The notes below the pieces were generated by a model. That model saw only the letters and a program-made list of their open reading frames with translations, was not told the DNA's origin and ran no database searches. Made by a program: the position numbers and the translations under genes. This document shows positions 55,101 through 63,679 of a stretch of 64,000 nt of DNA, one piece after another (the first letter of the stretch is position 1; the number at the start of each line of letters is the position of its first letter). Origin of the DNA: Acidobacteriota bacterium (GTDB lineage Bacteria; Acidobacteriota; Terriglobia; Bryobacterales; Bryobacteraceae); contig VFZW01000002.1 in NCBI GenBank assembly GCA_016871055.1, positions 1-64,000 of the forward strand. The letters are read 5' to 3'.

Positions 55101-56205
55101 CGCGCAAGGCGAACTCATCACGCTGCAGCCCGGCGAACAACGCAAACTGTGGCTCATCGCCAATAGCCACGGCCTCGCGGCGGGCACGCACACGAAGACG
55201 ATACGCATCGGCGCACTCGAATCGACCGCCGCGCCGAAGTCCGTCACCGTCACGATGCACGTAAGCCGGGCGCGCCTGCCGCAACAGTTCACCTATAAGC
55301 AGTGCCACTGGTTTTACCCCGCCAACATCGCCGGCGATCAAGCGCGCGAAGCGGCCATCGCCGACGCGCTCGCGCACGGCACCAACGTCATTCCGCTGCC
55401 GCCGCCGAATCACGCGCTTCACGACGCGCTCGTACAACGACTCAAGGGCAAGGTCACTTTCCTCGCCGCGCGGCCGAAGCCGGAAGAGGTGAAAGCGTAC
55501 GCCGGAAAGATGAAATCGCTCGGCGCCGGCTACGCCGATTGGGCCTACTACGTTCTCGACGAACCCGGCCTGATGGGCAAAGACGCCGCCTTCGACCAAT
55601 GGGTAGCCGACGTGAAGGCGATCAAGAAAGAAGATCCGAACGCGCGCATCTACGCCAATCCCGCCGGCGGCGCAAAGCCCGAGATGCTGGAACCCGTGAA
55701 GCATCTGATCGATATCTGGCAGCCCGATCGCCATCTCGTGCTCGGCGATCCAGCCGCATACGCTAAGCTCTTCGGCGCGAAAACCTACTGGCATTATGAA
55801 GCGCCCGCCGATCAACGCAACCTCGACCCGCTCGGCTTTTACCGCATGAAACCGTGGGTGGCGTTTCAGATGGGCATGACCGGAGGCGGCTACTGGGTGC
55901 ACTCCTCCAGTCCGTACTGGTTCTTCGATCGCAGCTTTGCAACCGAATACGGCGCCGTCTATATGACGCCCGAAGGCCCGGTCACAACCAAACGCTGGGA
56001 AGCTTCGCGCGACGGCGCCGAAGACTTTGAACTGCTCTGGCAACTGCGCGGATCGAAGCTCGTCGACAACGCCGTCGCCTTTGTCACGAAGGACCAGGAA
56101 CACGCCACCGACATCAGCCGGCAAGTCTCGCCCTTCGCGCCGGATTACGCAACCTGGATGGATTTCCGGGCCAAACTTATCGCCGCGCTCGAGGCCAAAC
56201 AATGA
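52186..56205 (+). CDS. Three-part fusion: polytopic membrane domain, PQQ-like propeller, DUF4091 glycosidase-like domain
   Basis: 1339 residues. Residues 1-390 hold about 10-12 membrane helices and begin with PAVAMMLGWGLRGFIGGGPF and GAMIPGAMVALCLCLLH. Near residue 397 a second signal-like segment appears (MARRVQAALLFIVTLHAQSW), as if a separate gene once began there. Residues about 430-780 are a PQQ/FG-GAP-type beta-propeller (DARRIYAADVWGRAYAFTKD, LADLDRDGKSELYITTPFVG, ADLDNDGRDEILFGDKNTRL). The C-terminal 500 residues contain Ig-like and TIM-barrel parts ending in DUF4091 (YVLDEPGLMG, RWEASRDGAEDFELLWQL). The next gene overlaps by ATGA. Confidence 0.78.
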   Translation: MNRYEFLLPAVAMMLGWGLRGFIGGGPFGAMIPGAMVALCLCLLHKRKDAAIVAAFAAIGVGIGGQMTYGQTVGFIVKADTFWWGFLGLALKGGIWGFVAGGVIAMAFTPRTRLVAGGSAAMALATYAGWKLINEPKLIYFSNREDRPRPEIWAGFLLAGAALLLWLHWRKHLQPALRFALAGFVGGFIGFGFGGAIQGLGRVFTPELNLHWWKYMEFFFGLCFGWALAWAMKTAKLPEPEPSRDDAPALPLELLLAGALSAATFWLTWNVPTRFTYLLVGGAILILLTRVRFLNWHVALTITFTATMLDSAKYWSVDYKRGAAEPAYAVAILCSIAFAIALIKWVRNDTLRGLELITWACVADATFKFGMNPAGLSALIDHVAIGFILMAVAVSFMARRVQAALLFIVTLHAQSWTIALPANAVGPPVPFDGMIAIALANSRIGIYTQAGEPLKELSLDAAPLGPPVIDARRIYAADVWGRAYAFTKDGELVWRHDRETRAGNGYSMPVLAGDLLYLTDTRGTLYALNAKGESKLEVKVTNYRLSTPAVAGSLIYFGGDDERVYCVSTDGRLVWSTHLPGGRFGRAVPLLADLDRDGKSELYITTPFVGPITGLHALDAATGAPKWHFKSELQTYASISLADLDNDGRDEILFGDKNTRLYALDASGKRRWDAQLPGRGIFFAPVITRDAIYQITRDADLNVVDFHGRVTKSIKLAAGGGAGPALAGNQLLTATANKLQAWPVDGAGARWTSWRDNSRSAASSTPPSPRPAPATIDRASGYPGTNTIPGEPLKSIRVTAPNGAVHLVIGSNSFAVLTPGQYSVLVNGGERQILFAIGNDADDRALLQLGQTPLASRVRGDFFAARQQPSIERYDNARARLRAAEKSRNAPFVQQLANPWGESLEAAGKPDAIELRMLGNEYESAGFLLTNPYSEASTFRIEHDHTVLEFRDVQKVRALSTGRLTEDLLPRLAQGELITLQPGEQRKLWLIANSHGLAAGTHTKTIRIGALESTAAPKSVTVTMHVSRARLPQQFTYKQCHWFYPANIAGDQAREAAIADALAHGTNVIPLPPPNHALHDALVQRLKGKVTFLAARPKPEEVKAYAGKMKSLGAGYADWAYYVLDEPGLMGKDAAFDQWVADVKAIKKEDPNARIYANPAGGAKPEMLEPVKHLIDIWQPDRHLVLGDPAAYAKLFGAKTYWHYEAPADQRNLDPLGFYRMKPWVAFQMGMTGGGYWVHSSSPYWFFDRSFATEYGAVYMTPEGPVTTKRWEASRDGAEDFELLWQLRGSKLVDNAVAFVTKDQEHATDISRQVSPFAPDYATWMDFRAKLIAALEAKQ

Positions 56206-57290
56206 ATCTGCTGGTTGCCGCCGCGCTGGCGCTATCGCTCGACACCGATGGTATGATTCGCATCAACGGCGAGCGCGTCTTCATCGTCGGCGCGTACGAC
56301 CTTCCGAAAATCGCCGAACCGCTGAAGACCGCGAAAACGGCCGGATTTAACCTCGTCCACGCGAACAAGCAAACGATCGGCGGCGCGCGCGGCGCGGGTC
56401 TTTACACCTGGGCCACCACCGGTTCGAAGCCGGATGGAATCCGCCCCATTGTCAATGCGCTGAAGGACGATCCATCGCTCATCGTTTGGGAGATCGAAGA
56501 CGAGCCTACCTTTGTCTGGAAGAAACCGCGCGAGATCCGCACCACGCCCGAGACGATGATCGCGGCGCGCAAACTCGTGCAGTCGATCGACCCCAAACGG
56601 CTCTTTTACCTGAATCAGTCGCCGACGAATCTTGTCCCGACTTTGCGACGCTATAACGACTCCACCGACATCGTCGCCACCGACATCTACCCGGTGATTC
56701 CGCGCGGAATCCGCAATCAATACGCGCTCTGGCCCGACGGGCAACAAGGCGATCTGCTCAACGAGACAATCAGTCAGGTCGGCCAGTACGCGGACAAAAT
56801 GCGCCAGGTCGCCGGACCGTCAAAGCCCGTGTTCATGGTGTTGCAAGGCTTCGCCTGGGAGTCGATCCAAAAACAGGTCGATCCGAAAATGTTGTTGTAC
56901 CCGACCACGGCGCAAGCCCGCTTCATGGCGTATCAGTCGATTGTTCACGGCGCGAATGGGATTCTCTACTGGGGCCTTCATTTGGGGCCGCCCGATAATC
57001 CGGCCTGGCAAGCGGTGAAGTCGGTGGCCGCGGAGTTGAAGACGATCGCGCCGGAACTCGCGGCGCGGCCACTGGCGGCGAAGTTGACGATCGACTACAC
57101 GGACACAGGCCATTCGCTCGACCGCGGCATCGAGTACATCGTGAAACCCTCGGGCCGGGGGTCGCTGATCATCGCCGTCAACGCCGACAAGAATTCCGTC
57201 GAAGCCGTTATCAAAGGCCCCGGCGCATGCGTTCACAGGGACACGATCGAGCCCTTCGGCGTGCGGCTCTACCGCTGCGACGCGCAGTAG
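56202..57290 (+). CDS. TIM-barrel glycoside hydrolase-like protein
   Basis: 362 residues with a short hydrophobic leader (MNLLVAAALALSLDTDG). Conserved glycosidase-like features include RINGERVFIVGAYDLP, IVWEIEDEPTFVWKKP with a candidate acid/base Glu, VATDIYPVIPRGIRNQ, PVFMVLQGFAWESIQKQ and HGANGILYWGLHLG. The pattern fits the GH2/GH5-like clan A barrels; the exact family is unclear. It is coupled to the DUF4091 fusion gene, so both probably attack the same glycan. Its end overlaps the convergent membrane-protein gene by 22 bp. Confidence 0.75.
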   Translation: MNLLVAAALALSLDTDGMIRINGERVFIVGAYDLPKIAEPLKTAKTAGFNLVHANKQTIGGARGAGLYTWATTGSKPDGIRPIVNALKDDPSLIVWEIEDEPTFVWKKPREIRTTPETMIAARKLVQSIDPKRLFYLNQSPTNLVPTLRRYNDSTDIVATDIYPVIPRGIRNQYALWPDGQQGDLLNETISQVGQYADKMRQVAGPSKPVFMVLQGFAWESIQKQVDPKMLLYPTTAQARFMAYQSIVHGANGILYWGLHLGPPDNPAWQAVKSVAAELKTIAPELAARPLAAKLTIDYTDTGHSLDRGIEYIVKPSGRGSLIIAVNADKNSVEAVIKGPGACVHRDTIEPFGVRLYRCDAQ

Positions 57291-57922
57291 AGCGCGCCGC
57301 GCGCCGTTTTCGCATCCGGACATGCCGACTGCATGAACGCGCCCGCGAAGAGCGCGATTCCCATGACGCAGGCCAGCGGAATCCAAGTCTTCCAAAGTAA
57401 CCGCGCAGCCCAGCCCGCCGAGTCCGTTTTCACTTGCCGCAACAACCCCGCGCCGATGGCCGCTTCAATCGCCACTTCGGGCAAGATTTCCGGCGCCATC
57501 CAAATCAGGTATCCCCCCGCCAAGCAGATCACCAGCACAAGCACCGCGAGCACGATCAAAATCCAGAATCCTTCGTCGAGGTCGACATTCAAGTCGATCC
57601 CGCCCCCAACTGGAGCGTCGAACAAATCGGACGCGCCGCCTCGCCCAAGCGACAAATCGCCGGGATCGAAATCAACATCACCAACACGCGGCGCAACGCC
57701 GGCCGCGTACCAGACCCACAGCCGCACGAGCCCGAAGAACACGCCATATGCGCCGAGCACCGACAACGCGTACCGCCACCCCATCGCGTCGAAGCCGAAA
57801 TACAACAGGCCCTTGTCGATCAGCACTCCCGACGCAATCGTCGCGCCTAGAATCAGACTCATGTGAAAGCGCACGAAATATTGCTTCAGCAGCTTCGCCT
57901 TGATCTTGTTCCTCAATGCCAT
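57269..57922 (-). CDS. Hypothetical membrane protein with four helices
   Basis: 217 residues from ATG 57922; the longer upstream frame lies over the acyltransferase gene. A basic N-terminus (MALRNKIKAKLLKQYFVRFH) is followed by hydrophobic helices SLILGATIASGVLIDKGLLY, ALSVLGAYGVFFGLVRLWVW, WILIVLAVLVLVICLAGGYL and WIPLACVMGIALFAGAFM. An acidic, glycine-rich loop (GDVDFDPGDLSLGRGGASDL) lies between helices 2 and 3. No family recognised. Last gene of a three-gene operon, overlapping the acyltransferase stop by 10 bp. Confidence 0.75.
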   Translation of the reverse strand: MALRNKIKAKLLKQYFVRFHMSLILGATIASGVLIDKGLLYFGFDAMGWRYALSVLGAYGVFFGLVRLWVWYAAGVAPRVGDVDFDPGDLSLGRGGASDLFDAPVGGGIDLNVDLDEGFWILIVLAVLVLVICLAGGYLIWMAPEILPEVAIEAAIGAGLLRQVKTDSAGWAARLLWKTWIPLACVMGIALFAGAFMQSACPDAKTARGALYCASQR

Positions 57923-59067
57923 CGCTTCACCATGAACGGCTTCTCGGTGTAGTAGTAGATGACCGCGCAGATCACAAGTACAACCGGAACGAGCGCCAGT
58001 CCTTGCATCGCCAGATCGGCCGCGAACGGAATCGACTCGTTCCACAACTTCATCGATTGCTCGCTCAAGATCCCCAGCAGTCCGATGTGATAGAGGTACG
58101 TCGTGTAGCACATGCCCCCGATCAGATAGACCGGGCGCGCGCGCATCAGAGGTCCGCCGAAGCGTCCTCGGAACAGCGCCACATAGAGCAGCACGATGAT
58201 AAACGGCATGGTCCACACATAGCGCCAGGGTTGATTCGTCCAATACACCGCGTTCAACGCCACGCCGCAAGCCACCGCCACGAAGTCCCAGAGCTCCGAC
58301 GGAGTAAACGCGCGGTCTTCCAACCAGCTTAAGTAGATTTCGACGAACAGAAATCCCGCCATGAAGTAATGGCCGTAGCCAACCAGCGTCAACGACAATC
58401 GCGATGAAGTCACAGCCGTCACCTGCGAGGCCAACATCGCCCAGCCATAGATGATCGCCACCAATACGAGGCGCCGGACAGCCGTGTTCCGGATCGAGAA
58501 CAGCATCGCCAGCAGCGGCGCGAGAATGTAGAACTGCACTTCCACTTCCAAGGACCAGAAGATGCCTTCGATCACGCTCGGCACGCCATAGACAATGCTA
58601 TGCGAATAGAACAGCGTCGCCACGAAGTGCGGCAGCAGGTCGAGCACGTTGCCCGTGAAGCAGCGCGCCACGAAGAACACCGTCGCGGCCAGAATGTAGG
58701 GCGGTTCGAGTCTAGTTACACGCCGCAGAAAATACGCGCGGGGCCGCGGCTTTTTGTGCCCGCGCAAGTAGTGGCGCGCGAACGGCAGTCCGAGCACAAA
58801 TCCGCTGATGACGAAAAAGAGCTGCACGCCAAGAAACGAAGGATATAGCGCGCGAATCGTTGGGTCGATCGCGCGCAGCGTCGACCATGCCGCCGGAACC
58901 AGCACATAACCAAATCGCCCCGTATTCTGCAAATACAGCGCCAACAGGTGATGCAGAATCACCATGCCGATGGCGATCGCGCGGAAGCCGTCAATCTCGC
59001 GGATGATCTCGCCCGACGTTGTTACGCGCGCAAGCTTGCTCTCGATCCAATCCCAAAGCGCGGTCAC
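57913..59067 (-). CDS. Acyltransferase family 3 (OafA/YrhL-like) membrane protein
   Basis: 384 residues from GTG 59067, chosen because it overlaps the upstream stop (GTGA). Ten or so membrane helices carry the family signatures: EIDGFRAIAIGMVILHHLLA with the conserved His, FLGVQLFFVISGFVLGLPFA, YFLRRVTRLEPPYILAATVF and EGIFWSLEVEVQFYILAPLL. These inner-membrane enzymes transfer acetyl or other acyl groups to exported sugars, lipids or antibiotics. Neighbours are a serine hydrolase and an unknown membrane protein. Confidence 0.9.
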   Translation of the reverse strand: MTALWDWIESKLARVTTSGEIIREIDGFRAIAIGMVILHHLLALYLQNTGRFGYVLVPAAWSTLRAIDPTIRALYPSFLGVQLFFVISGFVLGLPFARHYLRGHKKPRPRAYFLRRVTRLEPPYILAATVFFVARCFTGNVLDLLPHFVATLFYSHSIVYGVPSVIEGIFWSLEVEVQFYILAPLLAMLFSIRNTAVRRLVLVAIIYGWAMLASQVTAVTSSRLSLTLVGYGHYFMAGFLFVEIYLSWLEDRAFTPSELWDFVAVACGVALNAVYWTNQPWRYVWTMPFIIVLLYVALFRGRFGGPLMRARPVYLIGGMCYTTYLYHIGLLGILSEQSMKLWNESIPFAADLAMQGLALVPVVLVICAVIYYYTEKPFMVKRWH

Positions 59068-60158
59068 TCGGCGCCCATCGCCGCCTTTTGAAATGCCAAC
59101 CGCACCGGCGAATCGTCGCTGTTCTTGAAGTTGGCGCGTTGCACCATCAGGATCAGCGCCACGCCGCTTTTGGGGTCGATCCACGCCTGCGTTCCGAACG
59201 CTCCGCCGTGGCCGAACGTGCCGGGCTTGGACATCGCCGTCTGGCCTTGCGGTTCCCGCACCACGCCCACGCCGAGCCCCCACGCGTGCCCCGGAATAAA
59301 TCCCGCCTTCAGGTCGCCGGTCCTCGGCGACGTCATCTGCTCGATCGCCTTCGCCGATAAGTAGCGCTTGCCATCCAGTTCGCCGCCGTTCAGCAGCATC
59401 CGCGCGAAGCGGGCGTAGTCGGGCGCGGTCGAAAACAGTCCTCCGTTCGCCGCTGGATAGCGGAACCGCCCGGTCAACGAACTCACCGGCTCGGCAACCA
59501 ACTTCTCGCCCGTTTTCCTCGCCGGCGCAACAATGCGCTTTACCTGTTTGGCCGCCGGAAAGAAGGTCGTGTCCTTCATGCCCAGCGGCTTGAAAAACCG
59601 CTTCTCAAGAAACACCTCAAACCGCTCGCCCGAGACAACTTCAACGATCCGCCCCAGCGTGTTGATGCCCGACTGACAATACCGCCACTGGACGCCCGGC
59701 GCGAAGAACGGCTTCTTGGCCGCATAGGCCGGAATCAAATCCGCCAATGTTTTCGCGGCTTTCGATTCCTCGGCTGTCGTTTCGCCCATGCCCGATGTGT
59801 GCGTCAGCAGATGCTTCAACGTCATGCCCGGTGTTTTCAGTTCCGGAACGTACTTCGCTACCGGATCGTCGACCGACAACTTGCCCTCGTCCTGCAGCAT
59901 CAGGATCGCCGCCGCGGTAATGGGCTTCGTCATCGACGCAATCCAAAAAATCGAGTTCTTTTTCAGGGGACGCTTCAAGTCCGCATCGGCATGTCCGATC
60001 ACGCCGAGATGCGACACGCCCGACCGCGTCGCGATTACGGTTACCGCGCCCGGCACTTCGCCCGCGTCGATCATCTTCCGCATGTTGGCCGCGATGGCCG
60101 CATCGCGATCGCCCGCCAGCGCGGTGATCGCCGTCGCCATCAGTAACGCAATTCGCAT
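59064..60158 (-). CDS. Serine hydrolase, class C beta-lactamase family
   Basis: 364 residues with a leader (MRIALLMATAITALAG). The nucleophile motif SMTK is at 75-78 (SIFWIASMTKPITAAAILML), the second motif appears as YCQSG instead of YxN, and HGG (GTFGHGGAFGTQAWIDPKSG) stands for the KTG box, typical of esterase/DD-peptidase-like members and not true beta-lactamases. Periplasmic. It is the first gene of a three-gene overlapping operon with the acyltransferase, and could remove acyl groups or act on peptidoglycan; inference only. Confidence 0.88.
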   Translation of the reverse strand: MRIALLMATAITALAGDRDAAIAANMRKMIDAGEVPGAVTVIATRSGVSHLGVIGHADADLKRPLKKNSIFWIASMTKPITAAAILMLQDEGKLSVDDPVAKYVPELKTPGMTLKHLLTHTSGMGETTAEESKAAKTLADLIPAYAAKKPFFAPGVQWRYCQSGINTLGRIVEVVSGERFEVFLEKRFFKPLGMKDTTFFPAAKQVKRIVAPARKTGEKLVAEPVSSLTGRFRYPAANGGLFSTAPDYARFARMLLNGGELDGKRYLSAKAIEQMTSPRTGDLKAGFIPGHAWGLGVGVVREPQGQTAMSKPGTFGHGGAFGTQAWIDPKSGVALILMVQRANFKNSDDSPVRLAFQKAAMGAE

Positions 60159-60160
60159 AT

Positions 60161-60190
60161 TTGGCTCAGTGTACCGGAACTCGGTAGAAT
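60161..60190 (+). promoter_or_regulatory. Promoter for the PNPOx-like gene, leaderless geometry
   Basis: TTGGCT (60161-60166) and TAGAAT (60185-60190) are 18 bp apart; ATG 60196 follows after 5 bp. Confidence 0.4.
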
Positions 60191-60195
60191 CGGCT

Positions 60196-60810
60196 ATGCT
60201 TCGCGACGAGTATGTGGTTAAAGATGTCGCCGAACTGACGGCGCTTTACGACGCGCCGCTGGAACGCTCGGTCCGCAAACAACTCGACCGGCTTGACGAA
60301 CACTGCCGCGCTTTGATCGCCACGTCGCCATTCTTGGTTATCGGCACGCAAGCCGATGTCGCCGACGCGTCGCCGCGCGGCGACGTTGCCGGTTTTGTCC
60401 GCGTTGCCGACGATCACACGCTGCTGATCCCGGACCGCCGCGGCAACAACCGTCTCGACACTCTGCACAACATTGTGCGCAACCCGCGCGTGGGCTTGCT
60501 CTTCCTGATGCCTGGCCGCCCCGAAACGTTCCGCGTCAACGGCGACGCCGTTATTAGCCGCGACCCGGATCTGCTTGAGTCGTTCGCCGTCAACGGCAAT
60601 TCGCCGCGCACCGTTTTGGTCGTTACCGTAAAAGAGGCATACATCCACTGCAGCCGCGCCCTCGTCCGGGCCGACCTCTGGAACCCCGCCAAATTCGGCC
60701 CCGCCTTGCCCAGTTTCGGAACCGTCATGGCTGCGCACACGTGTGGGTTCGTCGATGGACCCACGGTCGACGAAGATAACAAGACACGCGTTCCGTCGAC
60801 GCTTTACTGA
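60196..60810 (+). CDS. Pyridoxamine 5'-phosphate oxidase family FMN-binding protein (MSMEG_1061-like)
   Basis: 204 residues from ATG 60196. The split-barrel signature is clear: EHCRALIATSPFLVIGTQAD, GDVAGFVRVADDHTLLIPDR, RGNNRLDTLHNIVRNPRVGL, LFLMPGRPETFRVNGDAVI, then VVTVKEAYIHCSRALVRADL. This subgroup binds FMN or F420 and reduces or scavenges small molecules; the substrate is unknown. Cytoplasmic. It is divergent from the serine hydrolase gene and convergent with the GPKTPEG gene. Confidence 0.9.
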   Translation: MLRDEYVVKDVAELTALYDAPLERSVRKQLDRLDEHCRALIATSPFLVIGTQADVADASPRGDVAGFVRVADDHTLLIPDRRGNNRLDTLHNIVRNPRVGLLFLMPGRPETFRVNGDAVISRDPDLLESFAVNGNSPRTVLVVTVKEAYIHCSRALVRADLWNPAKFGPALPSFGTVMAAHTCGFVDGPTVDEDNKTRVPSTLY

Positions 60811-60831
60811 TTTTTCGAGCGGCGGCGCGTA

Positions 60832-60858
60832 TGGACACACCTCGAGCGCGGTGTCCGG
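60832..60858. terminator. Hairpin between convergent genes
   Basis: GGACAC and GTGTCC form a perfect 6-bp stem in the gap between the PNPOx-like gene and the convergent GPKTPEG gene. No T-tract follows, so termination is uncertain. Confidence 0.3.
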
Positions 60859-60908
60859 AACGGCTACTCCGGCTCGCCAAGTTTTAGGCCGATTTTAGCG
60901 CCCGAAGG

Positions 60909-61547
60909 TCATTTTCTGAGGGGCACACTGCCCTTCTGGGGCGTGATTTCGGCGGATTGAACAGGCTTGCGAACGGCCGAGGGCGGCGGGACCGGCTTGG
61001 CGGCGGGTTCCGGCTCCATCGCTGGGACCTCATCGACAGACATCTCCATGATTTCACTGGACATCTGGGAGGCTTCGACGGAGACGGGCCAGTTCTGGAG
61101 CTTCCGCAAAATGTCCATCAACCGGGAGATTTCGCGGGTGTAGTGACGGGCTCGGGCTTCGAGACGGGCGACGGTTTTCGAGTTTTGTTCGGCCAGGAGA
61201 TGCAACTCTTCGGGCTCGTGCTCGACGGCGGATTGTTGCTTGGTGATCCACATCTCCCGATCGATGTCGAGGTTGGCCAAACTGCCGAGACGGTTGGAGC
61301 GCCAGAGGGCGTCGGCGAGCAAACCGACGACTGAGATTTCGACCAGGTTGCGCGGCCGAAACTGGTCGGTGGCGGCGGCGAGAACGGCGGCGTACTCGGC
61401 TTGCGCTTCGTGGGAGAAGGTGGACAGGTGCGCGATCCACAATCCGTGTTTGACGCTGGCGCGGCGGCAGCGGTCGAGGCCTTCGGGCGTTTTCGGGCCC
61501 TTGGATTTGGCGCCGTTGATACGGGCCTGTTCGGCTTTGGTAGGCAT
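60909..61547 (-). CDS. GPKTPEG-motif protein (second copy)
   Basis: 212 residues from ATG 61547, which has AAGGA 8 bases upstream; an in-frame ATG at 61568 is an alternative. The N-terminus reads QARINGAKSKGPKTPEGLDR and CRRASVKHGLWIAHLS, the same block as in the protein at 17960-18538. The middle is helical (LARYARHYTREISRLMDI-type heptads), and the C-terminus is Pro/Glu-rich. No membrane segments. Outside the motif there is little similarity to the first copy. Unknown function. Confidence 0.7.
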   Translation of the reverse strand: MPTKAEQARINGAKSKGPKTPEGLDRCRRASVKHGLWIAHLSTFSHEAQAEYAAVLAAATDQFRPRNLVEISVVGLLADALWRSNRLGSLANLDIDREMWITKQQSAVEHEPEELHLLAEQNSKTVARLEARARHYTREISRLMDILRKLQNWPVSVEASQMSSEIMEMSVDEVPAMEPEPAAKPVPPPSAVRKPVQSAEITPQKGSVPLRK

Positions 61548-61569
61548 TGCAATTTCCTTTTCGGTCATG

Positions 61570-61596
61570 AAAAAAGCCGCTGCGCGGGCAGAGGCT
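61570..61596 (-). terminator. Rho-independent terminator or attenuator upstream of the GPKTPEG gene
   Basis: On the minus strand AGCCTCTGC-CCGC-GCAGCGGCT forms a 9-position stem with one mismatch (61575-61596), followed by TTTTTT (61570-61575). It lies 220 bp after the lepA stop and 23 bp before ATG 61547, so it could end lepA transcription or attenuate the next gene. Confidence 0.6.
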
Positions 61597-61823
61597 TGGG
61601 TGGGACGGAGCGTTGTGCGCCATCCTACTCACCAGTTTGCGATTCTGTCTCGTTGAATCGGGCCGGCAAATTTTCAAGTTGTTGATTTCAAAGGAAATAT
61701 AAATTTTGAACTTCCGTGAATGGCACTCTCAGCGCGCGCGCGTTTCCGCGTTTTGGGCGATGTGGAGGAGGATTTGGCCGTTCGGGGAGGCGGGCGTGTC
61801 TGACCGATGGCGGCCGCGGCGCG

Positions 61824-63638
61824 CTAGTCGTCCGATTCGGCTTGGCTGACCTTGAGGACGGCGAGGAAGGCTTCCTGCGGGATCTCGACGTTGCCGACGC
61901 GCTTCATGCGCTTTTTGCCTTCCTTCTGTTTTTCGAGGAGTTTGCGTTTGCGGGTGATGTCGCCGCCGTAACACTTGGCCAAGACGTTTTTGCGGATGGC
62001 TGAAATTGTTTCGCGCGCGACGATTCTTGTGCCGATCGCCGCTTGCAACGCCACTTCGAACATCTGGCGCGGAATTAGTTTTCGAAGCTGGGAGATCAGG
62101 GCCTTGCCGCGGTCGTAGGCGAAGTCCTTGTGCACGATGATCGAGAGCGCATCGACGGGATCGCCGGCGACGAGCACGTCCATCTTCACGATCGGCGACA
62201 CGCGGTAGCCGGCCATGTGGTAATCCAGCGACGCATAACCACGGGAGGCGGACTTTAGGCGATCGTAGAAATCCAGAACGATCTCGTTCAAGGGGAGTTC
62301 GTAGTTTAGAAGCACGCGGCCGGTGCCGATGTACTCGAACTTCTTCTGCTGGCCACGCTTTTCTTCCACCAGCTTCAGAATTTCGCCGAGGTACTCTTCG
62401 CGTGTAATGACCGTTGCGTCGATGATTGGCTCTTCGATCTGCTCGATTTCGGCGGGGTCGGGCCAACGCGAGGGGTTATCGACTTCGATGACTTCCCCGC
62501 CCCGGAGCGTGACCTTGTAACGCACGCCAGGCGCGGTGGTGATCAAGTCGATATTGAACTCGCGCTCGAGGCGTTCCTGCACGATTTCGAGGTGCAAAAG
62601 TCCGAGAAATCCACAGCGAAATCCGAAGCCGAGGGCGACGGAGTTTTCGGGCTCGAAGTTGAAGGCGGAGTCGTTGAGACGGAGCTTTTCGAGCGCCTCG
62701 CGCAAGACGCCGTGTTCGCTGCTTTCGACGGGATAGAGTCCGGCGAAGACCATGGCCTTGATCGGTTCGAAGCCAGGCAAAGCCTCGGCGGCTGGAACGG
62801 CGGCGTCGGTGATGGTATCGCCGATCTGCGCATCGCTCACCGTCTTGATATTCGCGGCGAGGAAGCCGACTTCGCCGGCCGTTAACTCCTGGCAGGGAAT
62901 CGGCTTTGGCGCCTGGTAGCCGAGGGCATCGATTTCATAGATCCGTCCGTTCGACCAGAGCTTGATTTTCTGGCCGACGCGAATTTTGCCGTCGACGACG
63001 CGCATCAGAATGATGACGCCGCGATAGGGATCGAACCAGGAGTCGAAGATGAGGGCACGGAGCGGGGCGTCGGGGTTGCCTTTGGGAGGAGGCACCTTTT
63101 GGACGATCTGCTCGCAGATTTCGGGGATGCCGATGCCTTGCTTCGCGGAGCACAGAACCGCCTCGGTGGCGTCGAGTCCGATGACCTGTTCGATCTGCTC
63201 CACGATGCGCTCGGGTTCGGCCGAGGGGAGGTCGATCTTATTGATAACAGGGAGGATTTCTAGATTGTGGTTGATGGCGAGGTAGGTGTTCGCCAGGGTC
63301 TGGGCTTCAACGCCCTGACTGGCGTCGACGACGAGCAACGCGCCCTCGCAGGCTTGGAGGGAGCGGGAGACTTCGTAGGTGAAATCGACGTGTCCGGGGG
63401 TATCGATCAAATTCAACTGGTAGGTTTCGCCGTCCTTGGCTTTGTACGTCAGGCGTACGGCGTGGGCTTTGATGGTGATGCCGCGTTCGCGTTCGAGGTC
63501 CATCGAATCGAGGACCTGCGCCATCATCTCGCGCTCGGAAAGCGCGCCGGTAAATTCTAAGAGCCGATCGGCCAGGGTCGACTTACCGTGATCAATGTGG
63601 GCGATGATTGAGAAATTCCGGATGCGGGATGGATCCAT
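61824..63638 (-). CDS. lepA: Elongation factor 4 (LepA), ribosome back-translocating GTPase
   Basis: 604 residues, normal length. G motifs are all present: [20 protein letters not shown] (G1), [14 protein letters not shown] (G2), [15 protein letters not shown] (G3), [13 protein letters not shown] (G4) and [11 protein letters not shown] (G5). The EF4-specific C-terminal domain ends with [20 protein letters not shown] and [20 protein letters not shown]. It binds ribosomes and remodels stalled or mistranslocated complexes. Divergent from the enoyl-CoA hydratase gene. Confidence 0.98.
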   Translation of the reverse strand: MDPSRIRNFSIIAHIDHGKSTLADRLLEFTGALSEREMMAQVLDSMDLERERGITIKAHAVRLTYKAKDGETYQLNLIDTPGHVDFTYEVSRSLQACEGALLVVDASQGVEAQTLANTYLAINHNLEILPVINKIDLPSAEPERIVEQIEQVIGLDATEAVLCSAKQGIGIPEICEQIVQKVPPPKGNPDAPLRALIFDSWFDPYRGVIILMRVVDGKIRVGQKIKLWSNGRIYEIDALGYQAPKPIPCQELTAGEVGFLAANIKTVSDAQIGDTITDAAVPAAEALPGFEPIKAMVFAGLYPVESSEHGVLREALEKLRLNDSAFNFEPENSVALGFGFRCGFLGLLHLEIVQERLEREFNIDLITTAPGVRYKVTLRGGEVIEVDNPSRWPDPAEIEQIEEPIIDATVITREEYLGEILKLVEEKRGQQKKFEYIGTGRVLLNYELPLNEIVLDFYDRLKSASRGYASLDYHMAGYRVSPIVKMDVLVAGDPVDALSIIVHKDFAYDRGKALISQLRKLIPRQMFEVALQAAIGTRIVARETISAIRKNVLAKCYGGDITRKRKLLEKQKEGKKRMKRVGNVEIPQEAFLAVLKVSQAESDD

Positions 63639-63679
63639 GGGATAATAGCGAGAGGCCGTTCAAAACTCCATTATTTCAC

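Noticed and set aside
54487-56202. 571-codon open frame antisense to the DUF4091 fusion
   Set aside because: The plus strand holds a clear multi-domain protein; the antisense frame shows no family features.
61560-61677. Leader peptide and classical attenuator ahead of the second GPKTPEG gene
   Set aside because: A short frame with a ribosome site runs through the hairpin, but it has no run of regulatory codons and continues well past it; a simple terminator is enough.
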